Positions 18,957-29,661 of a DNA stretch of 64,000 nt are shown in pieces. Made by a program: the position numbers and the translations under genes. This stretch comes from Alphaproteobacteria bacterium (GTDB lineage Bacteria > Pseudomonadota > Alphaproteobacteria > UBA8366), in the NCBI GenBank assembly GCA_021774335.1, contig JAJFJD010000001.1:248001-312000 (forward strand), in the 5' to 3' direction. Numbering within the stretch: the first letter of the stretch is position 1; each line of letters opens with the position of its first letter. The notes beneath the pieces are model-generated. The model was not told the origin of the DNA. It searched no databases and saw nothing but the letters and a program-made list of their open reading frames with translations.

Positions 18957-19817
18957 CTACGGCGCGGCCGCCGTCGCAAGCCAACAGGAAGCGCCAAGCC
19001 GAACCCCGTCCGACCGCAGATACGGCGTCATGGCCTCGCGCATCTCATCGGCGACCCGCACCTGCACATCCTCCGGCGCCTCCCGCAGAATGTTCCCGAG
19101 CGGACCGAGCTGCACCGCATGCTCAGCCGCACCCTCCACGGTGTCACCCAGCAAGAGATCGCATTCCAACACCTCGACGCGAACCTCGGCAAAGCCGGCA
19201 TCGGTCAGGATTTGACGCGCCCGGTTGCCGTCGGCAAAAGCGAACGGTCCCGGTTCATCGGGCGGCGCCGACGCCGGCAGTTCGATATGCCGCTCCGCCA
19301 CCGCCATCGGGATCGACCGCCAAGGGTTGCGCGCCCGATTGCCCCAACAGACAAACGTAAATCGCCCACCTGGCTTCAGCGCGCTTCGGATATTTGCGAA
19401 AGATGCGACCGGATCGCGGAAGAACATGACGCCCATGCGGGAAAAAGCGTGGTCACGCGGCTCGGCCCATGTTTCGACGGACGCGTCGGCGTTCAGGAAA
19501 CGAAGCGGCAGGTCAGGCTCCGCCGCCGCCCGGGCAACGGCGCGAGCCAGCATCTCCGTCGATATGTCGATCCCGGTGACCGACCCACCCGGACCGACAC
19601 GGCGTGCGAGGTCGAGCGACGTGCCGCCGCAGCCGCAGCCGACGTCGAGCACCGACTGCCCCTCGACAATTCCGGCAACTTCCATTGCCTGCCGGCTGAG
19701 TGGTTGGAGCATGCGGTCCATCGATTCCTGGAAACGGACCCACTTACGGCCATTGGCGCCATTCCAATAAGCGATTTCCTTGGCGTTCGGCCCCGATGCT
19801 TCGACCATGCCGCTCAC
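18957..19817 (-). CDS. Class I SAM-dependent methyltransferase
   Basis: GQSVLDVGCGCGGTSLDLARRVGPGGSVTGIDIS; SALKPGGRFTFVCW. Confidence 0.88.
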   Translation of the reverse strand: MSGMVEASGPNAKEIAYWNGANGRKWVRFQESMDRMLQPLSRQAMEVAGIVEGQSVLDVGCGCGGTSLDLARRVGPGGSVTGIDISTEMLARAVARAAAEPDLPLRFLNADASVETWAEPRDHAFSRMGVMFFRDPVASFANIRSALKPGGRFTFVCWGNRARNPWRSIPMAVAERHIELPASAPPDEPGPFAFADGNRARQILTDAGFAEVRVEVLECDLLLGDTVEGAAEHAVQLGPLGNILREAPEDVQVRVADEMREAMTPYLRSDGVRLGASCWLATAAAP

Positions 19818-19821
19818 TCCC

Positions 19822-20736
19822 TTAATCGGTCGTGGAAAGGATGCGTCCAGCGACCGCGTCCAACTTCGCCGCGACCGCAGGGTCGCGCGCGTCCGGCGGC
19901 GTGATGATCGCGTTGTCGAGTGCGGTATGAGCCCCGGATGGCGCGCTTTCGGTCCGTTGAGCCAGTAAGGGAATCACCGCTTTCACCAGGGCGCGCGCCT
20001 TGTCGGCATTTTCCATCAGCACCTTGATGACCGCGTCCACGGTCACGTCGTCATGATGGGGATGCCAGCAGTCATAGTCCGTGACCATCGCCACCGTGGC
20101 GTAACTCAACTCAGCTTCGCGCGCGAGTTTGGCTTCCGGCATGTTGGTCATGCCGATCACGTCGCAGCCCCAGGACCGGTAGAGTTCGGATTCCGCCCGG
20201 GTCGAGAATTGTGGTCCCTCCATCACCAGATAGGTGCCGCCGCGCACGAGATCGATCCCAGCGGCCTTGCCGGCCGCGTCAATTTGGTCGCAAAGATAGC
20301 TGCAGACAGGGTCAGCCATCGAGACATGCGCCACCAGACCCGGGCCGAAGAAGCTTTTCACCCGGGCAAAGGTACGGTCGATGAACTGATCGACCAGGAC
20401 GAATTGGCCGGGCGGCAAATCCTCGCGCAGCGAGCCGACCGCCGATAGGGAAATGATCTCGGTGACACCGCTGCGTTTCATCACATCGATATTGGCTCGG
20501 AAATTCAAGTCGGTCGGCGGCACCGCGTGCCCGCGCCCATGGCGCGGCAGAAATACAACGCGCTGTCCGTCCAATTCGCCGAACATCAACGCATCGGACG
20601 GTTTGCCGAAGGGCGAATCGACGTCGCGCCACTCGACATTGGTCAGACCATCGATATCGTAAACGCCGCTGCCGCCAATAATACCGACGACCGGCGGACA
20701 CCCCGGTGCACTCATACAATTACTCCCCGACAACAC
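19822..20736 (-). CDS. mtnP: S-methyl-5'-thioadenosine phosphorylase
   Basis: GIIGGSGVYDIDGL, FLPRHGRGHAVPPTDLNFRANI, MEGPQFSTRAESELYRSWGCDVIGMTNMPEAKLAREAELSYATVAMVTDYDCWH. Confidence 0.95.
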   Translation of the reverse strand: MLSGSNCMSAPGCPPVVGIIGGSGVYDIDGLTNVEWRDVDSPFGKPSDALMFGELDGQRVVFLPRHGRGHAVPPTDLNFRANIDVMKRSGVTEIISLSAVGSLREDLPPGQFVLVDQFIDRTFARVKSFFGPGLVAHVSMADPVCSYLCDQIDAAGKAAGIDLVRGGTYLVMEGPQFSTRAESELYRSWGCDVIGMTNMPEAKLAREAELSYATVAMVTDYDCWHPHHDDVTVDAVIKVLMENADKARALVKAVIPLLAQRTESAPSGAHTALDNAIITPPDARDPAVAAKLDAVAGRILSTTD

Positions 20737-20791
20737 AATCCGGCGGCGGAGTATCGATGGGAAACTTCATTCGATCAACCGCAAGCGCCAA

Positions 20792-20825
20792 AATGAAACG
20801 GCCGCGACCCAAAGGGCCGCGGCCG
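20792..20825 (-). terminator. Terminator downstream of petABC (minus strand)
   Basis: CGGCCGCG (20799-20806) / CGCGGCCG (20818-20825); on the minus strand the stem is followed by TTTCATTTT. Confidence 0.55.
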
Positions 20826-20850
20826 AGTTCAAGAGGCATGCGCCGCGCGG

Positions 20851-21618
20851 TTAGTGGACGCTGGCCCACACTTTCTTCTTTACCGCGATCAGCAAGCCGG
20901 TAAACACCACCAGGAACATCATCACCGAAAGTCCGGTTTTCTTACGCTTTTCCAGATCCGGTGAGGCAGCCCAGGATAGAAAGTTCGTCACGTCCTTGGC
21001 CATCTGGTCGATCGTCGCCTTGGTGCCGTCACCATACTCCACCGCGTCGTCGGAGAGCGGTGCGGCCATCGCAATCCAGTTGCCCGGGAAATACGGATTG
21101 TAGCTGAGGTCTTCCTGCCCCTCGATCCCGTCCGGCGCCTTCTGGTACCCCGTCAGCACGGAATAAACGTAGCTCGGGCCGTGGGCGCGCGCCTTGGTGA
21201 TCAGCGACAAGTCCGGCGGATACGCCCCGTTATTCCCGGCCCGCGCCGCTTGTTCATTCGGGAACGGGCTTACGAATCGGTCCGATGGACGTGCCGGACG
21301 GTTGAACATCTCACCGTCATCATTGGGCTCGGCGTTCTGAACCTCATACTCTTTGGCGAAGGCCTTAACCTGATCTTCGGTGTAGCCCAGGTCCATGATG
21401 TTGCGGTACGAAACCAGCCGCAATCCATGACAGCCCGCGCAAACATCCTTGTAGACCTGAAGACCACGCTGGGCGGACGCCCGGTCGAAGGTTCCGAAAA
21501 TGCCGTCGAAGCTCCACTTCACATCTTTCGGCGCCAGGACATCGCCCGCCGCGTAAGCACCGGTCGACGCCACGAGCGACAAACCGACCACGAGCTTGGC
21601 TATGAGTAGTTTTCGCAT
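20851..21618 (-). CDS. petC: Cytochrome c1 (bc1 complex)
   Basis: [15 protein letters not shown] signal, VCAGCHGLRLVSYRN haem motif, C-terminal TM anchor. Start overlaps the petB stop. Confidence 0.94.
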   Translation of the reverse strand: MRKLLIAKLVVGLSLVASTGAYAAGDVLAPKDVKWSFDGIFGTFDRASAQRGLQVYKDVCAGCHGLRLVSYRNIMDLGYTEDQVKAFAKEYEVQNAEPNDDGEMFNRPARPSDRFVSPFPNEQAARAGNNGAYPPDLSLITKARAHGPSYVYSVLTGYQKAPDGIEGQEDLSYNPYFPGNWIAMAAPLSDDAVEYGDGTKATIDQMAKDVTNFLSWAASPDLEKRKKTGLSVMMFLVVFTGLLIAVKKKVWASVH

Positions 21619-22922
21619 CAGGCCGGTTCTCCCTTGGCTGTCGCGGCCCCCGAGGCCGAATCGGAACTCCCACCGGTGACACTTTCGCTGATGCTTTGCG
21701 GCAGCGGAAGCGGCGTCTCCGTCTTGCCGAGTACCGGCAGAAGGATCAGGAAGTGGAAGAAGTAGTATGCGGTACCGATCTGGCCGAGATGGACGAACTT
21801 GAACCACTCGACGCCAAAGACCGGATCGTCGGGCGACTTCGCGCCAACGATGCCGAGAATGATGCAGTCCAACACGAAGAACCAGAAGAACCACTTGTAG
21901 ATCGGCCGGAAACGGCAACTCCGTACCTTCGACGTGTCGAGCCACGGCAGGATGAACAACACCGCGATCGACGCGAACATCAGGATCACACCCAGCAGCT
22001 TCGCTTCGATGAAGAACACGTCGAACGTGATCGACCGCAGGATCGCGTAGAACGGCAGGAAGTACCATTCCGGCACGATATGTGGCGGCGTCACCAGCGG
22101 GTTCGCCGGGATGTAGTTATCCGGGTGCCCAAGGAAGTCTGGCGCATAGAACACGAAACCGGCCCAAACCAGAAGGAACACGCCGAGACCGACCGAATCC
22201 TTGGCCGTGAAGTAAGGATTGAACGGCACGCTGTCCTGCGGCCCCTTCATCTCGATCCCGTCCGGGTTGTTCGACCCCGTCACATGCAGTGCCGCCACAT
22301 GCAGCACCACGACACCGACGATGGCGAAGGGCATCAGGTAATGCAGCGAGAAGAACCGGTTCAGGGTCGCGTTGTCGACGCTGAAACCGCCCCATAACCA
22401 CTCGACGACGGATTCGCCCACCACCGGTATGGCACCGAACAAGCTGGTGATGACCTTGGCGCCCCAGAAGCTCATCTGGCCCCACGGCAACACGTAGCCC
22501 ATGAAGGCGGTCGCCATCATCAGCAGCAGGATCACGACGCCGAGCATCCAGAGCAGTTCGCGCGGAGCCTTGTACGATCCGTAGTACAGCCCGCGGAACA
22601 TGTGGATATAGACGACGATGAAGAACATCGAGCCGCCGTTGGAATGGATGTAGCGAATGAGCCAGCCGTAATTCACGTCGCGCATGATGCGCTCGACGCT
22701 GTCGAAGGCCATCGTCGTATGCGGCGTGTAATGCATCGCCAGCACGATGCCGGTGACGATCATCGCGATCAGGCAGATAGACGCCAATGCGCCAAAATTC
22801 CACCAGTAATTCAAGTTCCGCGGCATCGGGAACTTGTTGTACTCGTGATCCATGAACGAAAAGATCGGAAGCCGATCGTCGACCCAGCGGATCACCGGAT
22901 TACTGTAGGTTTGTTTTTCCAT
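21618..22922 (-). CDS. petB: Cytochrome b (bc1 complex)
   Basis: [76 protein letters not shown]. Confidence 0.97.
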   Translation of the reverse strand: MEKQTYSNPVIRWVDDRLPIFSFMDHEYNKFPMPRNLNYWWNFGALASICLIAMIVTGIVLAMHYTPHTTMAFDSVERIMRDVNYGWLIRYIHSNGGSMFFIVVYIHMFRGLYYGSYKAPRELLWMLGVVILLLMMATAFMGYVLPWGQMSFWGAKVITSLFGAIPVVGESVVEWLWGGFSVDNATLNRFFSLHYLMPFAIVGVVVLHVAALHVTGSNNPDGIEMKGPQDSVPFNPYFTAKDSVGLGVFLLVWAGFVFYAPDFLGHPDNYIPANPLVTPPHIVPEWYFLPFYAILRSITFDVFFIEAKLLGVILMFASIAVLFILPWLDTSKVRSCRFRPIYKWFFWFFVLDCIILGIVGAKSPDDPVFGVEWFKFVHLGQIGTAYYFFHFLILLPVLGKTETPLPLPQSISESVTGGSSDSASGAATAKGEPA

Positions 22923-22932
22923 TATCCGGCCC

Positions 22933-23463
22933 CTATCCGATCTTGATCAGCGTGTCCGACAGGAACGCATACGGCGGCACGACCAAATTCGTGGGTGCCG
23001 GCCCCTTGCGGATCCGTCCGGACGTGTCGTAGTGCGAGCCATGGCAGGGGCAGAACCAACCGCCGAAGTCGCCCTTCTTGTCGCTGACCCTGTTGCCGGG
23101 AACGCAGCCAAGATGCGTGCAACTGCCGTTGACGATCAGCCACTCGGTTTTCTGGACGCGAGCCTTGTCGGTCTCCGGGTCGCGCAAAGAAGCGATATCG
23201 ACGGCCGCAGCCTCATCGATCTCTTTCTTCGTGCGCCGCCGGATAAAGACCGGCTGCCCACGCCATTTCACGGTGATTGCCTGTCCGGGCTCAAGTCTGC
23301 TGATGTCGACTTCCGTACTCGACAGCGCCAGCACGTCTGCAGCCGGATTCATTTGATCGATCAGCGGCCAAGCGAAGGAGGCCGCGCCAACAGCGCCAAC
23401 AGCTCCCGCCGCCAGGTAAAGGAACTCTCGCCGGTTTTCGTCGTCGGCGTGGCTATCCGCCAT
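22933..23463 (-). CDS. petA: Ubiquinol-cytochrome c reductase Rieske iron-sulfur subunit
   Basis: Tat-like [18 protein letters not shown]; cluster motifs CTHLGC and CPCHGSHYD. Confidence 0.96.
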   Translation of the reverse strand: MADSHADDENRREFLYLAAGAVGAVGAASFAWPLIDQMNPAADVLALSSTEVDISRLEPGQAITVKWRGQPVFIRRRTKKEIDEAAAVDIASLRDPETDKARVQKTEWLIVNGSCTHLGCVPGNRVSDKKGDFGGWFCPCHGSHYDTSGRIRKGPAPTNLVVPPYAFLSDTLIKIG

Positions 23464-23725
23464 GTCGTTCATCCCCTTTCGAATATTCCAAACGGCCCGT
23501 TTATGCGAGCCGCAGTCTGCCCCCTCGAGCATCGGTTTTTATACAGCGCAAGGACTGTGAACGCAGCGACATCGCATCCGATGCGACATCCTGCCGCAAT
23601 TGCACCGACCACCCCCCGAAGGTTGGTTGGCGCATCGTATAATGGAAAAACCCCTCGGACGCAAAGTCTCGGGGCCTATATAGTGCGCCGAACGTGCATC
23701 AATCCTTAATAATGAGCAAAACTGC

Positions 23726-24178
23726 ATGCGAGTTGCTCTGTTTCAGCCGGACATTCCCCAGAATACCGGCGCGGTTTTGCGGCTCGCCGCTTGTCTGGGC
23801 ATCGGAGTCGATGTGATCGAACCATCCGGGTTCGTGTGGTCGGATCGACGCATGAAACGGGCCGGCATGGATTACATAGAGCAAGTCGACCTGGTCCGTC
23901 ATACATCGTGGGACACGTTTCGCGCCCAATTCACAGGACGACTGGTGCTCCTGACGACGCAAGGTGCGACACCGTACCTGGACCACCGCTTCGAGCAAAC
24001 CGACACGCTTTTGCTGGGCCGGGAAAGCGCCGGCGTGCCGTCCGACGTGCATGACACCGCCGACGCACGCATTCGTGTCCCGATGGCCGCCGGTATGCGG
24101 TCGCTCAACGTTGCGCTCGCCGCCGCGATGGTGTTGAGTGAGGCGCTGAGACAGACCGACGGCTTTACGAGCAACTGA
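23726..24178 (+). CDS. trmL: tRNA (cytidine(34)-2'-O)-methyltransferase TrmL (SPOUT)
   Basis: [72 protein letters not shown]. Confidence 0.92.
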   Translation: MRVALFQPDIPQNTGAVLRLAACLGIGVDVIEPSGFVWSDRRMKRAGMDYIEQVDLVRHTSWDTFRAQFTGRLVLLTTQGATPYLDHRFEQTDTLLLGRESAGVPSDVHDTADARIRVPMAAGMRSLNVALAAAMVLSEALRQTDGFTSN

Positions 24179-24189
24179 TCCAAATTCCC

Positions 24190-25056
24190 ATGACTGAAAG
24201 CGATAGGCAGCAAGCGGCTCGCGCCTGGTTCGAAACGCTGCGGGACGAGATTTGCAACGCCTTCGAGGCTATTGAGCAGGAGTATGACGGGCCGCTGCGC
24301 GACCGCGCGCCCGGCACCTTCACGCAATCAACCTGGACACGGCCGGATAGCGATGCGGAAATGGGAACCGGCGGCGGCGGCGTGATGTCGGTGATGCACG
24401 GCCGGGTCTTCGAAAAGGTCGGCGTTAACATCTCGACCGTCAACGGCGTCTTTTCCGAAGATTTTCGGAAAGAAGTTCCCGGCGCCGCCGAGGACGGCCG
24501 ATTCTGGGCGGGCGGCATTTCACTGGTATCGCATATGCATTCACCGCTGGTGCCCGCCGCCCATATGAACACCCGCCATATCGTGACGACCAAAAGCTGG
24601 TTCGGCGGCGGCGGCGACCTGACCCCGACCTATCCGGACGATACGGACACGCAATCCTTTCATGCCGCCTTCAAAGGCGCCTGCGACGCCCATGCGGTGG
24701 CCGACTACGACCGGTACAAGGAATGGTGCGACGAATATTTTTACCTCAAACACCGGGATGAGCCGCGCGGTATCGGCGGCATTTTCTACGACTACCTGGA
24801 AAGCGGCGATTGGCAGGCGGACTTTGCCTTTACGCAGGACGTCGGCCGCGCCTTCCGTGACGCCTATTGCGCCATCGTCCGCCGCCATATGAACGAACCA
24901 TGGACCGACGAGCAGAAGAACCATCAATTGGTTCGGCGCGGACGCTATGTGGAATTCAACCTGCTCTATGACCGCGGGACGCGGTTTGGCCTGATGACCG
25001 GCGGTAATCCTGATGCCATCTTGATGTCTCTGCCGCCTGAAGTACGCTGGCCGTAA
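24190..25056 (+). CDS. hemF: Oxygen-dependent coproporphyrinogen III oxidase
   Basis: [104 protein letters not shown]. Confidence 0.96.
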   Translation: MTESDRQQAARAWFETLRDEICNAFEAIEQEYDGPLRDRAPGTFTQSTWTRPDSDAEMGTGGGGVMSVMHGRVFEKVGVNISTVNGVFSEDFRKEVPGAAEDGRFWAGGISLVSHMHSPLVPAAHMNTRHIVTTKSWFGGGGDLTPTYPDDTDTQSFHAAFKGACDAHAVADYDRYKEWCDEYFYLKHRDEPRGIGGIFYDYLESGDWQADFAFTQDVGRAFRDAYCAIVRRHMNEPWTDEQKNHQLVRRGRYVEFNLLYDRGTRFGLMTGGNPDAILMSLPPEVRWP

Positions 25057-25085
25057 AGCAAAACAACGATGACCCGAGGAACGCG

Positions 25086-25631
25086 ATGAAACGGCTGTTA
25101 TTTGTTGGTCTGGCGATTTTGCCCGCGCTGTTGCTGCAACTCGCGCCGGCAGCATCCAAAGATTTGAAACTGGGTGCCTTTTTCGGGACATTCAAAGGCA
25201 GCGGTGTCGCCGAGAACAAGGACAGTCTGTATTTCGGCGTTACCGTGCGCGATCTCGATGTCACCATCCAGCCCGCCGGCCAAGGGTTCAACATCGAATG
25301 GACCACCGTTATCCGGCGCGGCGGCAATCCCAGCAAACCCAAGGTCCGGCGCAAGACGCAGAAGATGATGTTTGTGCCGGCACCATCCGCCGGTGTCTAC
25401 CAATCGACGGCACCATCCGACCCGCTGGCCGGGAAGCCGCTGGCCTGGGCGCGGATCAAGGAGACGTCGCTGATCATCAATGTGCTGTCGATCGCCAAGA
25501 ACGGCTCCTATCAGGTGCAAAGCTATACGCGGAAACTGGTGCCTCAGGGAATGGCATTCACCTTCCAACGCATCCGCGACGGCGAGCCGGTGCGCACGGT
25601 CAAAGGCAAGCTGATCAAATACGCGCAGTAG
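25086..25631 (+). CDS. Hypothetical secreted protein
   Basis: N-terminal signal peptide MKRLLFVGLAILPALLLQLAPAAS; no domain recognised. Confidence 0.65.
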   Translation: MKRLLFVGLAILPALLLQLAPAASKDLKLGAFFGTFKGSGVAENKDSLYFGVTVRDLDVTIQPAGQGFNIEWTTVIRRGGNPSKPKVRRKTQKMMFVPAPSAGVYQSTAPSDPLAGKPLAWARIKETSLIINVLSIAKNGSYQVQSYTRKLVPQGMAFTFQRIRDGEPVRTVKGKLIKYAQ

Positions 25632-26136
25632 GTATTGCCGCGTGGCGGCTGCCGGCCGATATCGATTGGCGTTGGCAATTCTCGAACCGCGTCGCCGCAA
25701 CCTCCGCACCGGACTCGACGTTCCGCATGACCAGTGCGCCCCGCTTTACAAATAGCTTGTAGCGCTGGCCGGGTTCCACCTGGAATGCCATGGCGGCGCA
25801 ATCTTTCCGCGCCGTCGTGACCCATCCGTAACTCGCGATGTGAGCAACAAGCTTGTGATTGCCCGGCAAAACGGACGCGCCCTTGGTCGAGCGCCCCGGC
25901 AACCATTCGTCCGGCAGCCCGGGCGGAAAGTAATATTGCGCCAGGGAACCGACCGCCACCCCGTCGATGCTGAATTCCACACCTGCCAACAGAAACCGTT
26001 CGGCCTCGATATAGGCGACCTGGTCGTCGGACCGGCGGTCGCCCGGGTAAAGATGCTTCTTGGCGCAACCGGACAAGACCGCACACAGGGCAATCGCGCA
26101 GAGCGCTCGTGTCGTAATTTTTCGGGCGATCGCCAT
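25615..26136 (-). CDS. Hypothetical lipoprotein
   Basis: Lipobox-like LCAVLSGCAKK; overlaps the next gene start by 1 nt. Confidence 0.7.
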   Translation of the reverse strand: MAIARKITTRALCAIALCAVLSGCAKKHLYPGDRRSDDQVAYIEAERFLLAGVEFSIDGVAVGSLAQYYFPPGLPDEWLPGRSTKGASVLPGNHKLVAHIASYGWVTTARKDCAAMAFQVEPGQRYKLFVKRGALVMRNVESGAEVAATRFENCQRQSISAGSRHAAIPTARI

Positions 26137-27458
26137 CAGTCGTCGCCGTTCTTTATCGTTATCGACGTATACGGAAGCTGGAAATAGTCGAAAACGCGCA
26201 CGTCGACGAAATCCTGAACCAGCTTGCTGACATTGAAGCCGGCCCCAAAATAGTAATCCGCCCGTCGCCCATCGGGCTGCCCCGGTATGTTCGGGTTTGA
26301 CCCGCTCATCTCGTACCCGACATGGAGTTCCAGGTAACTCAGATATGAGTTCTGAAACACATCGAAGCCGTCGAGCTTGAGCGCCATCAGATAGCGTTGG
26401 CTATCGTAGTCGGTCAGGATATCGCCGGAAATGGCGTCGAAGCTGCTGGGCCGGTATTCCAGCCGAAAGTCGATTTTCCGGGCCAGCTCCGGGTATCTCC
26501 CCAACACGTAGGCGGCCCCGGCTCCGGCAAGATTCATGATCGCATCTTCATAGGAGAAACCGTTGTCCGCGCTAAAGGAGTCGCCGACCTCCATCAAGGT
26601 CTGAAAGCCCAAACTTGAAAGCGCACCCAACGCATTCGCCGTCGCCGCGTCGTAGTCCCACCAGCGGTAGGCATAGGCAAAGGCATGGCCGAGCGTGTAG
26701 GTGGTCCAAAAATGACCCAACTTGTCGGCGCCGCGATGCTTCGTTTCCGGGCCGAACCACCCTTCGTCCCCCGCATTCGGCGACGTCTGGAAATAGTCCC
26801 AAAACCCAATGCCATACCCGACGATGAATGTCGCAGCGCCCGCATTCAGCATCAGTGCCTTTTGCCCTTTGGTAAATCCTTCGCTTTTCTTCGGGGGCGA
26901 GGACGACTGCGGGGCGGCGGGTTGTGCCGTACGAACCGGCGGCGGGGCGACGGCTGCCGGCCGTTGCACGGCGACCGGCGTCGGTGCAGAAGCGGCGCCC
27001 AACGGTTGCGGCTGAAATACGCTTCGCGCGGGCGCCGGACGCGGCTGCACCGGGTATCGGTCCGCGGATATGACGCTATCGGGAAGCCGCAACGTGGGCG
27101 GCGGCGACAACGGAATCACCGACTCCGGCGGCGGTTGCGGGAACGGTTGTGATAGCGCCTGCAGTGGCAACTGCGAATTGGCAGGCGGAATCGGACGTGG
27201 GGCGGTCGGGCCGCAACCAATGCGGCACACTTTTACACCGCCCCGATAAACGGTCGTCCCCTTACTATCGATGACATACGTTTCTTGCTTCGGATCGGCC
27301 GCCAGCGCATCGGCTGCGGGGAATGCCATGACGACGGCCACGACGGCTGCCAGCGCGGACCATAGTCGCATCGATCTCATAGATCCCCGTGGCAATCTAT
27401 GCGACATGATGCAAGCTGGGAGTCCGTTAAATAGTTCAGTTTCAATACGATGACTCAA
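26136..27458 (-). CDS. DUF2279/YfiM-like outer-membrane associated protein with Pro-rich linker
   Basis: Signal-like N-terminus, Pro/Ala-rich linker, KLGHFWTTYTLGHAFAYAYRWW...GFQTLMEVGDSFSADNGFSYEDAIMNLAGAGAAY. True start may be internal (MRSMRLWSA). Confidence 0.7.
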   Translation of the reverse strand: MSHRIETELFNGLPACIMSHRLPRGSMRSMRLWSALAAVVAVVMAFPAADALAADPKQETYVIDSKGTTVYRGGVKVCRIGCGPTAPRPIPPANSQLPLQALSQPFPQPPPESVIPLSPPPTLRLPDSVISADRYPVQPRPAPARSVFQPQPLGAASAPTPVAVQRPAAVAPPPVRTAQPAAPQSSSPPKKSEGFTKGQKALMLNAGAATFIVGYGIGFWDYFQTSPNAGDEGWFGPETKHRGADKLGHFWTTYTLGHAFAYAYRWWDYDAATANALGALSSLGFQTLMEVGDSFSADNGFSYEDAIMNLAGAGAAYVLGRYPELARKIDFRLEYRPSSFDAISGDILTDYDSQRYLMALKLDGFDVFQNSYLSYLELHVGYEMSGSNPNIPGQPDGRRADYYFGAGFNVSKLVQDFVDVRVFDYFQLPYTSITIKNGDD

Positions 27459-27932
27459 AAATTCGCATCCGATGCGGGCCCGAAGCCCTGAACTTGCCTA
27501 TAGCCGCGAAAATATTCGCGTTGGTACAACCACCCTACCGTTGTTTCCAGTGATCTTTCAAATTTCATTCACGATCAACACCATTGAAAATTTGGGTCGG
27601 CGGGCTGGGTTTCTGTATCGATGGATACATCAACCATTTGCATGTAAGTCCTTCGAAAACCAAGCCCATTGTAATAATGCCGGTAAGAACCAATGGGTTC
27701 CATTGCGCTCTTTACACAGGCACCTTCGCAGAGACAGTGCATGCGAACATTCCCGACGCAACAGCCGCAAGACGGATTGGCATGATTTCGGGATCAAGCG
27801 GCCCGCTGCGCACGGTGAAGGCGCTGGCGCTTGCGCACCGAATTCCGCAAAATGAGCGCCCGCGAATTAACGTCGACGCGCGTCGCCCGAATGTCGAGGC
27901 AGACCGCCAGTCCAAAACAAAGGAAAACACCG

Positions 27933-29642
27933 ATGAACGACACGCCGGGTGGAGTACGGGCTGAGGCCTGGGAACAAGTTCGCATGGGCGCGCAGGGTGC
28001 CGTCGTCACTAACCATCCCCTTTCGTCTATGGCGGGCATGCGGATGCTGCTGAAGGGCGGCAACGCGGTCGACGCCGCGGTCGCGATCGGCTTCGCGCTC
28101 GGCGTGGCGGAGCCGCAGGGGTCGGGCATCGCATCTGACGGCTTCATCATGGTGCATATGAAAGACAATGGCACCGTCGAGGTCGCGAACGGCACTGGCG
28201 CGGCACCCTTGGCCGCAACGCCGGAACGCTTCGCCGATGGCATCGTCACCGACGGTATTCTGTCCGTCTCCGTCCCGGGTATCTGCGATGCCCTGCTAAC
28301 GGCGCATGAGCGATACGGGCTGCTGTCACTGACCGACTGCGTCGAGCCGGCGATCGAACTCTGCCTCGCCGGCGTGCCGCAATCGCATTTCCAGAGCCGG
28401 CTGGCCGAAGGCTGCGACATCATGCATAGCTTCCCCGCATCGGCGGCGATCTTCGCGCCGGACGGCCGACCCCTGCAGCCCGGCGAGATTCGCCGCAATC
28501 CGGACCTGGCGAAGACCTATCAGATCATCGCGGAGAACGGCCGCGACGCCTTCTACACCGGCCCCATCGCGGAACAACTGGTGAAATTCTCCGACGAGGC
28601 CGGCGGCATCCTGACGATGGAGGATCTCGCGCGGTACCAAATGGCCTGGCAGGACCCGATCACAACCACCTACCGCGGGCGCACGGTGTATGAAGCGCCG
28701 CCGAATTCCTCCGGCCATGTCCTGCTGCAGGAACTCAACATGATCGAGCATTTCGACATGGCGGCGCTGGGTCTGCATACGGCGGCGGGCATTCATGTGA
28801 TGGTCGAGGCCAAGAAGCTGGCCTTCGCCGACCGTGAGGCGTATGTCGCCGACCCGGAATTCGTGAATGTCCCGATCGAGGGGCTGGTTTCCAAAGAATA
28901 CGCCGCCGAGCGCGTGAAGCTGATCGACCTCGAGCGGGCCGCCGAGAATGTCACCGAAGGCGACCCTTGGGCCTATCAAGAGGGACCTGCCGACACCAAG
29001 GACCGTTTCCATCGGGCGAACGCATCGCCGAAGGAACTGCATTCCGACACGACGCATTACTGCGTCGTCGACAAATGGGGCAACGCGGTGGATGGCTTAC
29101 AAAGCCTATCGAACAGCTATGGATCGCAGGTCGTCTGCCCCGGCACCGGCATGCTGCTGAACAACCGCATGAACTACTGGCATCTGGATGCGGACCATGT
29201 CGACCAGCTACAGCCCGGCAAACGGGTTCGGCACACGATGAACCCGGTCATGGTTTTCACCGCGCCGCCGGCGGACGGCGGACAGCTCGACATGTGCTGC
29301 GGCACGCCCGGTGCCGACACGCAGGTCCAGACCAACATGCAGCTCATCTCCGCGGTCTACGATCATGGATATTCGGTGACCGAAGCGATCCATGCCCCGC
29401 GCTGGACCCATTTCCAGGGCCGGACGGCGTCCGCCTACCCGCATCGCGAGACCAACGATATGATCATCGAGTCCCGGGTCGAGTCTGGAGTCGTCGAAGA
29501 CCTGTCCGGGCGCGGGCACCCGATCCGGGCCGTCGGCGACTGGGGCGGCAGGGGTAGCGCAGGCGCAATCCGCGCGGACGCCTCCGGCGCGCTGTCAGCC
29601 GCGTCCGACCCGCGCCGGGACGGTCAAGCTTTGGTCTATTAG
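27933..29642 (+). CDS. ggt: Gamma-glutamyltransferase family protein
   Basis: VVTNHPLSSMAGMRMLLKGGNAVDAAVAIGFALGVAEPQGSGI; catalytic region DTTHYCVVDKWGNAV. AAAGGA RBS before the ATG at 27933. Confidence 0.88.
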   Translation: MNDTPGGVRAEAWEQVRMGAQGAVVTNHPLSSMAGMRMLLKGGNAVDAAVAIGFALGVAEPQGSGIASDGFIMVHMKDNGTVEVANGTGAAPLAATPERFADGIVTDGILSVSVPGICDALLTAHERYGLLSLTDCVEPAIELCLAGVPQSHFQSRLAEGCDIMHSFPASAAIFAPDGRPLQPGEIRRNPDLAKTYQIIAENGRDAFYTGPIAEQLVKFSDEAGGILTMEDLARYQMAWQDPITTTYRGRTVYEAPPNSSGHVLLQELNMIEHFDMAALGLHTAAGIHVMVEAKKLAFADREAYVADPEFVNVPIEGLVSKEYAAERVKLIDLERAAENVTEGDPWAYQEGPADTKDRFHRANASPKELHSDTTHYCVVDKWGNAVDGLQSLSNSYGSQVVCPGTGMLLNNRMNYWHLDADHVDQLQPGKRVRHTMNPVMVFTAPPADGGQLDMCCGTPGADTQVQTNMQLISAVYDHGYSVTEAIHAPRWTHFQGRTASAYPHRETNDMIIESRVESGVVEDLSGRGHPIRAVGDWGGRGSAGAIRADASGALSAASDPRRDGQALVY

Positions 29643-29661
29643 GCCTGAACCTTCGAGACGA

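Noticed and set aside
27472-27964. ORFs in the 27.46-27.93 kb gap (127 and 126 aa)
   Set aside because: Overlapping frames, no recognisable motif, and the downstream ggt has its own RBS/ATG; kept as intergenic.
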